Part shown: piece by piece, positions 1-12,172 of the stretch
Numbering within the stretch: position 1 is the first letter of the stretch
Layout of the letters: each line of letters starts with the position of its first letter
Origin: Macrotis lagotis
Taxonomy: Eukaryota; Chordata; Mammalia; Peramelemorphia; Peramelidae
Length of the DNA: 64,000 nucleotides
Assembly: GCF_037893015.1 (NCBI RefSeq)
Contig: NC_133663.1
Coordinates: forward strand, 1,054,001 to 1,118,000
Direction of reading: 5' to 3'
Position numbers and translations under genes: made by a program
Notes under the pieces: model-generated
What the model was told of the DNA's origin: nothing
Databases searched by the model: none
What the model saw: only the letters and a program-made list of their open reading frames with translations

Positions 1-913
1 GGAAGACATCTCCTGGGTCTCATCTGTGTCATAGAAAAGGGCCTCCCTCCCCATGCCCCAGCCCTGTAAACAGTTGCCTTTGGAGGGACCAATCTCCTTC
101 CCAGGGCTGGGGGAGGAAACCTGTGCTGCCTTATCTTTGCTGACAGGCCTCAGTCTGGGCTCCCAGGGAGCCAAGACTTCTGATAAGGTGAGAACCAGAA
201 GCCTGGAATGAGGATTCCAGTGGGAACTCCTGGGACAAGGCAGGCCTGAGAAAAGGGAAGGAGCAAGTGTGGGAAGGGCCTGAGAGTCTCTGGAGGGTCC
301 CAAAACAGTCAGGTTCAGGGAGATTTTGGTAAAGGGCAGCCCTGTTTGCCTTCTCTCAGACCACACCTGCCTGGGCCCAGCAGAACAGGGAGATTGCTGG
401 ATTAGAACAACTTCAGTCCTCTAGTCAGTTCCTGAGGTTCTCTGGGTTTCTCCTCCTGATCCTCCAGCATTAGTTCAGAGAACATCCTTTGCATTCTCTT
501 GCTTAGGTCTTGTTCATGCATGGCAGATATGTTTGTATGTGTTTGTGTGGGGTACACATGCTCTACCCCTCATCTCTCTCACCTTCAGTCTATCCCAAGC
601 CCAAAAGACTTTTAAGGATGCCAAACCTCCCTTCTTGGGATTCATCCCCTGCAGGGGGTCCCCCAGCTCTGGCTAGATTCACTTGGCTCACCTTGGGCCA
701 AGGGACAGGAAGGGCTCCTTCCACAGGATCAACTGAACTCAGAGTTTCCATTCCCAGTTTTCCATCCTCCATCAGGCCATTATCAGTCCCCCAGGCCAGG
801 CCTTTATCTATGGCGATGGAGTCCTCCACCCACTGGACTTCCTCTTCTTCTTCTTCCTAGCCCCCCCTTCCCCTCCCTCAGTCCCTGCAGTTCCTGTGGC
901 GGCTTAAGAGGTC

Positions 914-968
<55 letters not shown>

Positions 969-2898
969 CAGCTGGGACCTTTAGGTTTCAACCTGAATAA
1001 TTGAAAGGAAACAGTGTGGGGAAGGCTTCCCCTACTCCCAGCAGGACAGTAGGACCTGAGAGATCAGGGTTGAGCCTCCAAGGGACAGGACTGCAGGGAG
1101 TCATCCCCACTCTCCCCTGGGGACTTAGCTCCTTTGGGTCCATCAGTGGAGGAGGGAGGAGAAAAGAAAGGAATAGGAGGAAAGAAGGACAGCCAGATGA
1201 AACTTAGGAAAGGGGGAGGAGAAAAGAGAGGAGAAGGTTGGAAGGGAGCCCCAGCTAAGCAGGATGGGCTCAGTTTTGCTGATTTGTTCCCAAAGACTAG
1301 CATTTCCCTCAGGAGACCCAGTCTGGAGCCACCTATCTGATTCTAAGGGGCTCTGAGGCTGTTGAAGTGGGAGCCTCTGGAAGGAGGAGTCAGTCTTCTC
1401 CTGGGAAAAGCATCAGAGGAGACAACTCTGGTCACTGCTCCCAGGGTTGAGGTCCTGCCTTGGGTAGGTCAGTTCCCTTTCCCAGATTTTCCTCCCTCCC
1501 CTCCCCTAACAAAGCTAACTCTCCTCCTTCCCACCCCGCTCCCCTACCATCAAAGCTAGTTCTATTCACTGTCCCCCCATCTACACCAGAACAATAGAGG
1601 TTGGGGAGTGGGGGGGTGCAGCTGAGGGTGGGGGCAAGGAACTATTTATAGGCAGTGATCAGGTCAGGACTAGAAGTCTTTCTTAAAGCCTCTCTGGACT
1701 CAGTGTCTTCTTTCAACCAGCAAAAGTCAATGCCAGTCAGAGTTTGGGCTTCAGAGAGTGGGGGGAGGAGAGGAGGAACCAGGTCCTGTCTTGGGGCCCT
1801 GGGGCCTGGAGATGAGGGTGGGAGGGTTGGGGTTGGAAGTAGGGGAAAGCATTCAGTCAGAACCTGACCCTCCCCCCCACAAAACCCCAATGGGCCAGCC
1901 TGCTCCCTGCCTCCCCCTCCCCCAGCCCCTGCTTCACAAAACCCCAACCATCCCCCCCTTCCCCTCTCCTCTTCCACTCCCTGACAAATCCCCACTTGGC
2001 CACCACTCCCTCCCCCCTCCCAACTGCACTGAGCCAAGAAGGGGAGAAGGGAGGCTGGCCCATCTAGGGGAGCTGCAGCAGGCTGCCTTCCTGGATGAGG
2101 CAGCTTGAATGCCTTTAGGGTGGGATCATCTGGGGGGCTTGGGTAGCTGCAGGCTGACTCATCTCTCTTCCTACCTCCTCCTAGTCAGACTAAGGAGAAG
2201 GGACTTGACATTTAAACTGAAGGCATTGCTCCCCAGTTCAGGTTCACCCTCTGGCCCTAAATCCGATTTCTTCTTCCTCACTTTAAAGCCCCCAAGGTGG
2301 GCCAGGCCAGAGCCCCAAAGGATGCCAGGGAAGGGGCCCCTGAATCTCAGGGTTATTCATGCCCACTAGGCACCCAGGTTTTAAAATTGTTGACATCCCC
2401 TACATTTCAGTATCTTGGCACAAAACCAAGTCCCCCACCTCCTCCCTCATCCAGGCCCTCAATTCTGGGAACCGTTCCCTTTCCAGCCTTTGGGGCTCTG
2501 GCCTGGTCAATCTTGCTGATGAGAAAACCAAGGTTTAGAGGGGTTCAGTGATGGGTCACCTGACCAGTTGGGAGAAGGTTCTGCACTTGGGTTCCTCTTC
2601 TCTCTCCTGCAGCCTGCATGGGCACTCAATCTTCCAAGATGGGCTGACCCCTCTCATGAAGATCCTGAGGACTCCCAGCCCATTCTGAGCTGGGGCCTCC
2701 TCTGGGTTCCTCAGCTTCAGCTTGTGGGCACTGGTTCATAATCAGCCCTCCATCATGTACAGCTCTTGGGAGCAGGGTTACTCCTGTAATTCCCTTAGCT
2801 TACTTTGGAGGCTTGTCCATCTCCCCAGCATGGGCAGCATTCTGAGGGCAGCAGGCTTGAGGTGAGAGACCTCAGAGATGTTTCACTTTCTGAACTGT
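1..2898. other. Intergenic sequence, no exon recognised
   Basis: GC-moderate, pyrimidine-rich and mostly unique sequence. It contains one long TG dinucleotide run and no open frame that resembles a known protein. Weak MIR-like wording appears near 2,470-2,600. By human synteny this would be the flank downstream of CAMKK1, but I see no CAMKK1 C-terminal codons, so that is only inference. The conserved look of a non-repetitive block this size could also mean regulatory sequence. Confidence 0.4.
915..967. repeat. (TG)n microsatellite
   Basis: About 26 uninterrupted GT units, capable of Z-DNA formation. Confidence 0.95.
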
Positions 2899-2914
2899 CT
2901 AGTGCCTAAATTCT

Positions 2915-3071
2915 TTTTTTTTTTTTTTTAGATTTTTCAAGGCAATGGGGTTAAGTGGCTTGCCCAAGGCCACATGGCTAGGTAATTATTAAGTGTCTGA
3001 GGTAGGATTTGAACTCAGGTACTCCTGACTCCAAGGCCGGTGCTCTATCCACTGCGCCACCTAGCCACCCC
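2915..3071 (-). mobile_element. tRNA-derived marsupial SINE
   Basis: Reverse complement shows the GGTGGC-CAGTGGATAGAGCAC head, the GAGTTCAAATCC-type B box and the GGCCTTGGGCAAG...TTAACCCC body, with the tail as a T-run on the left. It is flanked by a 16-bp target-site duplication beginning CTAGTGCC (2,899-2,914 and 3,072-3,087), so the copy is complete and fairly young. Confidence 0.9.
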
Positions 3072-3087
3072 CTAGTGCCTAAATTCT

Positions 3088-4559
3088 AACCCAAACTCTC
3101 ACTTTACAATGAGAGGCTGTGTCTTTTTTCTCAGACCCACAGGATTAGAACCCAAGTTAGGAATTTGGGCTGCTTGTTGAAATTGGCCCCTAAGGTCTCT
3201 TCCGATTGGAAACTCAGACTCCCATAGAAGATCACTGGTGAAATGGGGTGGGTGTGTGGGAATTAGGGAAGATACATGTGCCCTGAAGCCCAGCCAGTCC
3301 AGACTAGGAGAGGACCCTTCTCCTACTTCGGGCTGGACCAGGCTAGGGACTTTCTCCTGCCTTAGGTTGCACTCTCAAAGGACTGGGGACGATGGGGTCA
3401 CTTGATCGCCACCCCCACCCACTATCCTGCACTACTCTCATTCTTTCCAGATCAAAGTTCCTTTGGGCACAGCCGGGCAATAGGACACTGCTTCTCTTGG
3501 CCAGCTGGCCCCAGAAGGGTTCAGGCAAGGGCCTATATAGTGTCAACACCTGTCTCTGAGCTCCCTTGGACAGCTGGAGGGAGGAGGCATGGGCAAGCAA
3601 GGCCTGTCTGACTGCCTCCTTGTTCAGTCTATTCCTGCTTCCCTGTCTGTCCTCTCTACCCACCCTCCCTCCTATCTTTAAAATCTCCCAGGGGTCCTCA
3701 CAGTGCCCATAGCCTTGACATACAGTTATGTTGGAAACCTCCTGGCCAGCTAGATGACTTTCATACCTTCTGTCCCTTTCTCCTCCTGTCCCAAGACTCC
3801 AGGATCATGTCTGAGGAGTCAATATTGTATTTTAGAGCTTGTGAAGAGGTGTAGACTTTCTGGAGCATGAGAGAGGTACATCAGATGAATGGAAGCCCCA
3901 AGATAGTAGTTTGTGAAGGCTATTGTGGAGAAAGGAGAGGCAGAGGTAGGGAGCTCAGTGGGTGTGAGGGGATGGGGCAGGGGCAGGAGCAGCCTTCTCA
4001 GACCCCTGCAGGAGGCCAGTTGTGGCTTCCCTCTCTCCAATTTTTCCTCAAGTGCCTTCTTGATGACTGATCCCTGGGTTTCCTGGAACCAGCCTGTGCC
4101 TGATTATTCCCAAGATATCATCAACTCTAAGGTATGAATGACCAATGAGAGCTGAATGGGGTGGTTCCCACTGGCAGGGGAGTCATTATTGGGGGGGAGT
4201 TGTTTTTGAGACTCCTCACAACATACTTCACAGGAAGGGGGTAGCCCAGAAGTAGGATCAGCTTGGCTTTCACACAATCAATCAATCTACTATCTGCTAC
4301 CCTTTCTCCCAATGACACTTCTTACCCTCAAGAAGCCTACATTATAATGGAGGAGACAATAAGCAAACAAACTTATACAAAATAAGCTTTGGACAGGATC
4401 AATAAGAGACACTGAACAGAGGGCAAAACCCTGGAATTAAGAGCTAGGGGAAGACATTTTGGAGAAGCAGGGACTTGAGTTGGGACTTATAGGAAATCAG
4501 GGAGGTCAGGGTTTGGAGGGGAGGAGGGAGTGCAACCCCAGCATGAGGAGAAAACAACT
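3088..4559. other. Intergenic sequence, no gene seen
   Basis: Short unrelated ORFs only. The stretch at about 4,260-4,560 resembles the degenerate 3' wording of L2/MIR-type repeats (AATCAATC... AAGAAGCCTACATTATAATGG...). Nothing else is recognised. Confidence 0.35.
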
Positions 4560-5830
4560 GATGTAGAGAACAGGAAAAAGAAAAGAAAACATATGAAGTG
4601 TCAGAACAAGAGGGGAAAATAGAAATAGAAAATTATTCACTGATTAACACCTGAAAGGAATCCTAGAAGGAAAACTGAGAAGAATATCATAGTTAAATTC
4701 CTAAATCTCCAAGTTAAGGAAAAATATTAAGAACAAGAAAAATATTTCAAATATGGCAGAATCAGAATGAGAATTACACAAGACCTAGCAGCAGCTACTT
4801 TAAAAGGCAGCAGATCTAGGAACACCACATATCAAAGAGCAAAAGACATAAAGTTATGACTGAAAATATTATACCCAGCAAAGTTAAGCATAATGGTGAT
4901 TGGAAAAAATGGACATTCAACAAATTGCCAGAATTTTGGAATTTCATTGCAAAAATACAAATTGTTTACTATTTATGAAAATGTAAACCATCTGTCCAAG
5001 ACTGTTATTAGGAATTGGGTAGTTTGAAGGAAAGATGAAGGTATAACTAAGTAGGTTGGGATTCTTAAAAGTAAAATGATCTAGGAAAAGATTTTTTTAA
5101 AAAGTTATCATATACAAATATGGTATAAGAAGAAAAATTGATGCAGAGAAATTATTTGGGGAAGGAGATCTAGTTGTTTTGGAAATTATATATATGAACT
5201 TATATATGTATATCTATACATACATATGGCTATAAAGATCTTCTAAGAGGGTATATAGAAGGGTTTGTAGATTAATGGGGAGGGGGAATAGAAGGGGATG
5301 TGAGGGAGGGATTCTTTAAAGGGCAGATGATGAACGAACAGAAAGGCAAGGTAGATTAAGAAATAGAAGGGCAAGGTGGTGAGTAGAAGTAGAGTTGCTT
5401 TCAGCAAATGTTGTAAAAATGAGAGATAAACACAAAGCAAATATAAATCTATGCCCTTTCTGTGTATGTATGTATGTATTTAGGCTTGTGTGTGTAAATA
5501 AAATTATAAATGTTTATAAATAAGGGTGTTTGTGTATATGTATTTATATGTATGTATATATGTCTATGTCTATAGATATGTAAGCTTACCTAATTATAGC
5601 CATCCTGGGGGAGGTGAGAGGAAGAAAAAAATAAGGTAAATAGTGCACAGCAAGGAACAGAATAAAATCTACAAGGAAGTAAAGAAAAGATGGACAGTTT
5701 TGAATACTATATTTAATATTTATCATATAGGCTTTTTTGAAATCAAATTTTATTATTTTATGAATCCTCTATGTTTTGCTGCACATATGACAATTTTTTT
5801 TATTTTGTAAATTTGAGAGATAGAAAAAAA
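4560..5830 (+). mobile_element. Degraded L1 fragment (ORF1 C-terminal region and downstream AT-rich part)
   Basis: Around 4,770-4,960 the sequence runs AGAATTACACAAGACCTAGCAGC...ATTATACCCAGCAAAGTTAAG. This corresponds to the RITxDL...YPAKLS wording of the L1 ORF1 C-terminal domain. The AT-rich remainder fits the sequence following ORF1 in the related copy at 11,185. Frames are heavily broken. Clade assignment rests on the short conserved motif, so confidence is moderate. Confidence 0.45.
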
Positions 5831-6460
5831 TAAAGAAAATGCCCAAAGCTGAGAGATACAGGGGCTTGTTCATGTGGCAGCTGGGAGGCCAGTTGCTAGA
5901 TGGAAAAGAATAGTTCAGGGAGCATAAGCAGACCATAGAGTATCAGAGCTTCAGTGTAACCAACAGTTCTCTGGCCATCCCAACCACCAGCTGGACCCCA
6001 GTCCCTACTGAGGACTCCCAGTCATGGAAGCTTACCTCTTCAGAAGACTGTCCATAGAGCAGGCCCTGAGATGATTCTAAGACTAAGAAACTTCTCCTTC
6101 CATGGAATCTCCATTGTCCTCTATAACACACATCCCCTGACATGGTTCATGCTTTTTTCTGTCTGCTAGACCCAAGTAGAATGACCCTAATCCCTCTTTA
6201 GGATGGAAGTACCAAGATCCTTCTCTTCTGTGGGTTAACTGTCCTCTATGTCTTCGAGTTCAAAGCTTGATCCATGCTGGGGACTCTTCTGCCTGGGATG
6301 GTTGCTAAATGGTGCTGCCGGCAGGAATCGATGACCTCCACTCAGTGACCTTTCTCCATGACATCCAATATCAGCTCATCCAAAAACTGGTTTTTTCATA
6401 CCCCTTAATCTTCCTCAATCTTCCTCCTGCCTAATCTCAATCCTACCCATTATCTATAGT
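5831..6460. other. Intergenic sequence, no gene seen
   Basis: No recognisable repeat or coding exon; only short chance ORFs. Confidence 0.35.
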
Positions 6461-6689
6461 CCTAAAGTCAGAAGGAGCTGAGTTCAAATTCAGTCTTAGA
6501 AATTTGATACTCACTAGCTGTGTGACTGGGGAAGTCACTTAGCCCCGATGACCTCACATCTAGGGCCATCTCCAGTTTTCCTGATTCATATATGACCACT
6601 GGACCCAGAAAGTGAGGTTCCAATCCAATTGGCGTTCTTGTTGTGGCATCACCTCCCTAATGCCATGGTCTTTGAGAATGAAAAACAAA

Positions 6690-6724
<35 letters not shown>
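6461..6724 (+). mobile_element. tRNA-type SINE with RTE-like 3' tail and (ATC)n
   Basis: The left part has the SINE B-box and the CTAGCTGTGTGACTGGGGAAGTCACTTAG body. The right part ends CCATGGTCTTTGAGAATGAAAAACAAAC followed by about eleven ATC repeats. The tail wording resembles the end of the RTE-like LINE copies in this window, which is how SINEs borrow LINE machinery. Family name not assigned. Confidence 0.55.
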
Positions 6725-8100
6725 CCACCACCACTGTGTGCCAAACCTCTATGATTACTGAATGAGTTTCAAGGGCCCCCAGTCACACTCTCTGCTCAAG
6801 ACTCCCCCAGTTTTAGTGTTGAAGGCTGGAGGTGTTTGTGGGAGGAAGGGAGACCTTGGAAAGGCTCCTTGGGGACCTAGGATGTGAGTGAGGAGGCCAT
6901 GAAAGCCTGGGGGGAGATGGTTCCACCCCCTCCCCTACCTTGCAGTTGGGTCCTGACAAGCTTCATGGACAAAATGAACATGTCAGAACACAGTTTACAA
7001 GTTGCAGGAATGTTGGCTTGGACAGATAAGGTCAGTGAGGAGTCCTGGAAGACATGTTTGCTGCCTGAAGTGAGCCAGATGTTGGAGGAAGTCATCATCT
7101 TCCTCCTCCTTTCCACCCTTCCAAGAAACTGACTGCACCTCTACCCCTCAGAGTCCCCCACCCACCCAGAGCAGATGACCCTTGCCCTTCCAAGGCTGTC
7201 TCCCCTGTGGTGGAGTCTAAGGCAGGAGAACAGGTCTCAACTCATCTGGGGCCCCAGGGCTGCTTCCTTCCTCAGGGATGAAGAGGGGAGGGGAGGGAGA
7301 TATCTCTGGGGCTAAAGAGGAGAAGGGGGGGCAGAGTCAGCTTCAAAGATAGAAAAGATTCATCCAGCATCCCCCTCCCCAGACCCATGAACCCCTGCCT
7401 TCTTCATTCCCTGACTTTATTCTTCTACTGTGGTCAACCAGCCCCCATTCATTGGATGATTAACTTAATTTAATATAAAGAGTGCAGCCTACATTTTGGC
7501 CAACAGATGGTGCCACAAAGCTCAAGGGGAAGTCCACGCAGCCACTTTTCCCAAGGGTTGCAGTTCTGGAAGTGACCACAAGCCAGTATCTGACCACTAA
7601 ACTAGTTCTCTCACCAGCCATGCTCCACCTGGGGCTGCAATTGCAGCTTCACCACCTTCCCTCTAATGCTAGGAGGTGCAGTGGAAAGAGAGCTGGATGG
7701 CTGATTGGAAAAAGACTCAAGTTCTCCTCTTGACTCAGATGCCTAGCACTTGGATTTTCTGGAACGAGTCATCAAACTTGTCTGCTTCAATTTCTTCCTT
7801 TTTTCAAATGAGGATAAGGGAGCAGAAAAGTTTAGACCTGTTCTCGTCATGAGCAAACATATACCTTCTCCAAAAGAAGAATTTGTGAGGGGTTCTGATC
7901 CCTTTTCAGAGATACAGGTGTGGCAGCAGATGTGGAAGACCAGATCTGACCCAGGTTGGTCAGACTTAAGTTTGAGCATCAAACTGGTAACAAAAGGAGG
8001 TTTACTCAGCCAAAGCATATAAAGGACATTTAGCAAGGAGATCGCATGAATTATTTTGGGTGCAGTTTCTTTGAATTCACCATGGCAGCCACCATTCAGA
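6725..8100. other. Intergenic sequence with one MIR-like remnant
   Basis: 7,665-7,830 has the MIR order (GTGCAGTGGAAAGAGAGCTGG...CTCAAATGAGGATAAGG) on the + strand, very degenerate. No exon is recognised in the rest. Confidence 0.35.
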
Positions 8101-8109
8101 CTGAAGCCT

Positions 8110-8700
8110 GAGGAAGGAGCATGCTACTCACTGCTCATTGCTCACTTCTATGCCCACCCCTTCCTAGTGATTCTGAATCATCTCCACTTCCATTGTTTGA
8201 ACCCCATTCTCCACTAACTTCTCCTCATTTCCAAAGTTGCCTACTTCTTCCTTTGTGCTCTCAGGCATACCTGCTCCACAGGTAAATCAGATTTCATCTT
8301 AAGCCTTGTCTATTTTCACTCCTTCCATCCTGCTTCTTCTTGGGGTTTGGTTCTCTGCTGGGGACACCATCTGAATGCCCTCCCTTTCCAGCACTGGCTG
8401 TACTTTCACTTAGTTCCCCAACTCATGTGTTGAGATAGGCAAGTTGGAAGGCTCCTCCATTCTCATTTCCACTTTCAGGTCCCACCACTATATGTGATTT
8501 CCCTTGCTTTTGTTTCTCTTCTCTTCTGGCATCCCTTGTTCCTAAAGCCTTCCAAGTTCAGATTGTCTCCATTTGCTTGGATCTTGCATGAAGTTGTTTA
8601 CACATTGTCTCCCCCATTGAATGAGAACTCTTAAGGAGAGGGAGGTCTTTTGCTTTCCTAGCACATAACATACTTCATAATGCATAGTAGACACTCGTCA
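8110..8700 (+). mobile_element. L2/L3-type LINE 3' remnant
   Basis: Pyrimidine-rich text with short phrases such as TTGAATGAGAACTCTTAAGGAGAGGGAGGTCTTTTGC and a closing AGCACATAACATACTTCATAATGCATAGTAG. This follows the pattern of L2/CR1-type 3' ends (AGACTGTAAGCTCCTTGAGG...AGCACAGTGCCTGGCACATAGTAG). Old and diffuse; boundaries approximate. Confidence 0.4.
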
Positions 8701-8799
8701 TTCTCCACCTCAGGCAGATAAACAACACTATGAAAGGAGAATGGGCAAATAGGAGGATGACTCCTTCAAGGAAAGGGCAGAGAAAAAGGAAGACATTAA

Positions 8800-8995
8800 T
8801 AACTAGAACAAGACTGTTCATGGCTGGATTGTGTCAACATAATAAAAATGAAATAGTCTAAATTGACATCTTGATGGGATACTGGGCCATTTAAACCACC
8901 AAAGATTATTTTCTGGAACCTGAAAAAATAATAGAAAAGTACATTGGGAAGAATAAAATAATGGAGGGAAATGGTAGAACAGAAAAGAGCATTAG
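8800..8995 (+). mobile_element. L1 ORF2 fragment
   Basis: GGATTGTGTCAACATAATAAAAATG...TTCTGGAACCTGAAAAAATAATAG matches the late ORF2 segment of mammalian L1 that encodes the IKxWxNKKSR-like part. The same segment appears antisense near 63,150-63,310. Confidence 0.5.
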
Positions 8996-9207
8996 CAAAT
9001 CTCAAATTATATTATTAACAACCAACTTCTTAATACTGGTTGCCCCTGCCTGTTTCTGCTTCATCTCCAACCTTTCATCTTCTCTCTGTGTGTATCCCTC
9101 TGCTTCAAATGTGTTTCTTGGAAACAACATATTGGAGGACTCTGGTATTTGAGCCACTCTGATCTTACCCTTTTTGATCATGATTTTCGGGTTTTTCAAA
9201 CCAATAA

Positions 9208-9309
9208 TTTTTTTTTAGTTTTTGCAAGGCAATAGGGTTAAGTGACTTGCTAGGTAATTATTAAGCATATGAGGTCGGATTTGAACTCAAATACTCCTGA
9301 CTCCAGGGC
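9208..9309 (-). mobile_element. Internally deleted SINE
   Basis: T-run, then TTTTTGCAAGGCAATAGGGTTAAGTG, then directly GCTAGGTAATTATTAAGC...ACTCCTGACTCCAGGG. The head beyond the box A/B region is missing. Flanks CAAACCAATAATT and CAGACCAATCATT are a slightly diverged target-site duplication. Confidence 0.75.
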
Positions 9310-9319
9310 TCAGACCAAT

Positions 9320-10895
9320 CATTCTTAAATTATCTCTTGTGGATATATTTTCCAGATCAGTTGTTTTGCCTATGAGATGCTTTCCATTTTCCTTTATTTT
9401 TTAGTACTTTGTGTGATGGACTCTTTTTAACATTTTGCTTAATCATTTTTTCCAATAACATGCAATAATAGTTTTCACTAATCATTTTTTTACAAAGTTT
9501 TGGATTTTACATTTTCCTCCCTCCCTCCCTTCCCTCCTCTCTCCCCCTGACAGAAAGTAATTAAATAGGCTCTATATATAATGAGGAATAAAATCCGATT
9601 GGAAAAAAATGCTACATAAGACAACTTTAAAAAATCGAAGATGGTAGGCTTTAGGCTGTATTTACATTTCTCAGTTCCTTCTCTGGATATGTTTGGTATT
9701 TTCCAATCACGAGTCTTTTAGAATTGTCTTTGATTATTGCACTGCTAAAGTGAACAAGTCCATGAAAGCTGATCATCACCCAATGTTCTTTTAGAGTGGA
9801 CAATGCTCCTCTGGTTCTAGTCTGTGTGATGCCTTACACAATCATTAGTTTCCACTTGCCCAATTCTAAATTTTAAGGATTTATTTTTTCCAATTAGCTT
9901 TTGTATCTCCTTTTCCATTTGGCCAATTCTACTTTTAAAAGTATTGTGTTGTTTTTTTTCCCCAATGTACCATTTGATGAGTTGTTTTCTTCAACTTTTG
10001 TGCTTCCTTTTCCAAGCTGTTGACTTTTTTTCATAGTTGTCCTTCATAACTCTCATTTCTTTCCCCAGTTTTTCTTCTATATCTTTTTTTTTTAGGTTTT
10101 TGCAAGGCAAGCCCAAGGCCACACAGCTAGGTACTTATTAAGTGTCTGAGACCGAATTTGAACCCAGGTCCTCCTGACTCCAGGGCCAGTGCTTTATCCA
10201 CTATGCCACCTAGCTGCCCATCTTCTGCCTCTCTTACTTGATTTTTTAAATCCTTTTTTGTCCCTTCCAAGAGGACTTTTTGGACTTGAGACCAATTCAT
10301 AATCCCCTCTGAGGTTTTATATGTAGGCATTTTGCCACTGCTTCCCTCTTCCAAGGTGGCATTTTGATGTTCCCTGTCTCCATAGAAGCTTTCTATGGTT
10401 AGGGTTCTTTCTGTTTTGGTTTTTTGCTAATTTTTAAAAGTTTTGCTCTGCTTCTGGGGCATAGGGGGCACAGTCCTAAGGTTCTTGTGCTGGTGACCAG
10501 GAGCTTTCTGCACTGGGACCTCAAGTGTTGGCAATTTTCTCTCTTCACTGGAATAGCCTATTGCACAGGAGTTCTGGGGCTCAAAATAGGAGTCTGCATT
10601 GAGGCTGAAGCCCTCTCTGCTGACCTACTGTTCTGCTGGCCTGCTGAACTGGGGTCCAAGGGCTGTCTCCTGCTGCCTTCCTAACACCCAAGTGTGCTGG
10701 TTTGCCTTCTTTTACCCAAGTTAGACCTTTCCTGAAGTCCCTCATAGATACTTTCAGCTGGAACATTATTTTGCTGTCTTTTGGTGACAATCTGTCTAGA
10801 GGTTTCATTTAAAGTTGTTTCAGAAAGAAACTGGGAAAATCTCAAGGAACTTCCTGACTTCTCTCCACCATCTTGGTTCTGCTTCACTCTCTTTA
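9320..10895 (-). mobile_element. L1 with 3' end joined to 5'UTR/ORF1 region (ORF2 missing)
   Basis: Read on the minus strand, 10,895 opens with GAAGCAGAACCAAGATGGTGGAGAGAAG, the typical L1 5' leader. ORF1-like coiled-coil-rich text follows down to about 9,850. About 9,445-9,835 then matches the L1 3' end (TGATCATCACCCAATGTT... also seen at 51,990 and 61,955). ORF2 is absent between them. A SINE interrupts at about 10,084-10,220. 9,320-9,445 looks like a further ORF1-type piece. Confidence 0.5.
10084..10220 (-). mobile_element. SINE inserted in the L1
   Basis: TTTTTTAGGTTTTTGCAAGGCAAG...GGTACTTATTAAGTGTCTGAGACC...CACTATGCCACCTAGCTGCCC. Part of the TTAAGTGACTTG body is deleted. Confidence 0.85.
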
Positions 10896-11024
10896 ATATT
10901 GATTAAAATATAGGAAAGTAGGTGAGTGGAACAGGCTGAAATAAGCAAAGTAAGTATTCAGAAGCAACTGAATACAGTAATTCAACACTTGATAAACCCA
11001 ACATAAGATGGGGTTGGTCAACCA

Positions 11025-11183
11025 GTCAACAAACATTTAAGTGTCTATTAGTGCCAAATATTTACAATTATTATTTCATTTGCTTCTCACATATCCTCCA
11101 AGGTATTTCACATTTCACAGATGAGGAATATGAGGCAAATAGGATGAAGTGACTTATCCAGGTTTACATAGCTAGTAAGGGTC
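11025..11183 (-). mobile_element. MIR
   Basis: AACAAACATTTAAGTGTCTATTAGTGCC...TTTCACAGATGAGGAATATGAGGC...GTTTACATAGCTAGTAAGG follows the reverse complement of the MIR core in order. Confidence 0.7.
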
Positions 11184-11184
11184 T

Positions 11185-11764
11185 GAGGCTGAGAAATTCC
11201 AGAACTCCCAAGTCTGGGAGAAAATATTACAAGTAGATAGAAAGAAAGAATTCAAATATCCTAGAGCTATAGTCAGGATAACACAAGATTTAGCAGCATC
11301 TACATTAAGGGCATGTAGAGGGTAGAATATGATATTCCAGAAGGCAAAAGAGTTTGGATTACAACTGAGAATCAACTCCCCAGCAAAACTGAACACGCTC
11401 TTTCAGGGGAAAAGATGGATATTCAGTGAAAGAAGGGACTCTCAAACTTTCCTGATGAAAGGACCAAAGCTGAACAGAAAGTTTGATTCTGAAGTACAAG
11501 TGAAGCATAGATAGAGTGGATGAGAAGGGCAAATCATGAAGGGCTTAACTATTTTCCTGCATTGGAAAATGATATTGATAACTCATATGAACCCCAATCA
11601 TTTATGGTGGCTCTTAGAAGGACCATATATATAGACAAGACATAGGAGGGAGTTGAACTTGAAGGTATGATAATTAAAAAATGGAGTTAATGAGGAATTA
11701 AGAGTGTACTGGGAGAGAGAGGAGAGGTAGAATGGGTTAAATTATTCACATAAAAGAGGCAAGA
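11185..11764 (+). mobile_element. L1 ORF1 C-terminal fragment
   Basis: Translation of 11,329-11,480 reads MIFQKAKEFGLQLRINSPAKL..., aligning with the ALREHKCQPRLLYPAKLS stretch of L1 ORF1p. Just upstream is RITQDLAASTLRA, aligning with RITPDFSPETMKA. The remainder to the SINE is the A-rich sequence after ORF1. Confidence 0.55.
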
Positions 11765-11765
11765 G

Positions 11766-11920
11766 AGTGGCTAGGTGGCACAGTAGATAGAGCACTGGCC
11801 CTGGAGTCAGGAGTACCTGAGTTCAAATCCAGCCTCAGACACTTAATAATTACCTAGCTGTGTGGCCTTGGGCAAGTCACTTAACCCCATTTGCCTTGCA
11901 AAAGCCTGAAAAAAAAAGAA
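11766..11920 (+). mobile_element. tRNA-derived marsupial SINE, full length
   Basis: GTGGCTAGGTGGCACAGTAGATAGAGCAC head, canonical B box, GGCCTTGGGCAAGTCACTTAACCCC body and AAAAAAAAAG tail. Confidence 0.9.
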
Positions 11921-12065
11921 TGCTATCCATCCCAAAGACAGTGTCTGAATACAAACTGAAACATACTTTTTTCCCCTCACTTTTTCATTAGGTTTTTCTT
12001 TGGGGGAGATTATGTATACATTTACAACCTAACTAGTGTAGTACTGTTCTTCATGGCTACACATT

Positions 12066-12172
12066 TTTTTTATTTTTTTTTTTTTTGCAAGGCAATGGAG
12101 TTAAGGTTGGATTTGAACTCAGATCTCCCTGACTCCAGGACTTCTATCCACTTCCCCACCTAGGTGCCCCAT
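12066..12172 (-). mobile_element. SINE, internally deleted
   Basis: T-run and GCAAGGCAATGGAGTTAAGG joined directly to TTGGATTTGAACTCAGATC...CCACCTAGGTGCCCC. Flanks GGCTACACATTT and GGCTTCATATTT are a diverged duplication. Confidence 0.75.

Noticed and set aside
11766-11840. tRNA gene from A/B-box-like sequence
   Set aside because: The sequence is the head of a repeated SINE and does not keep a full tRNA fold or anticodon arm.
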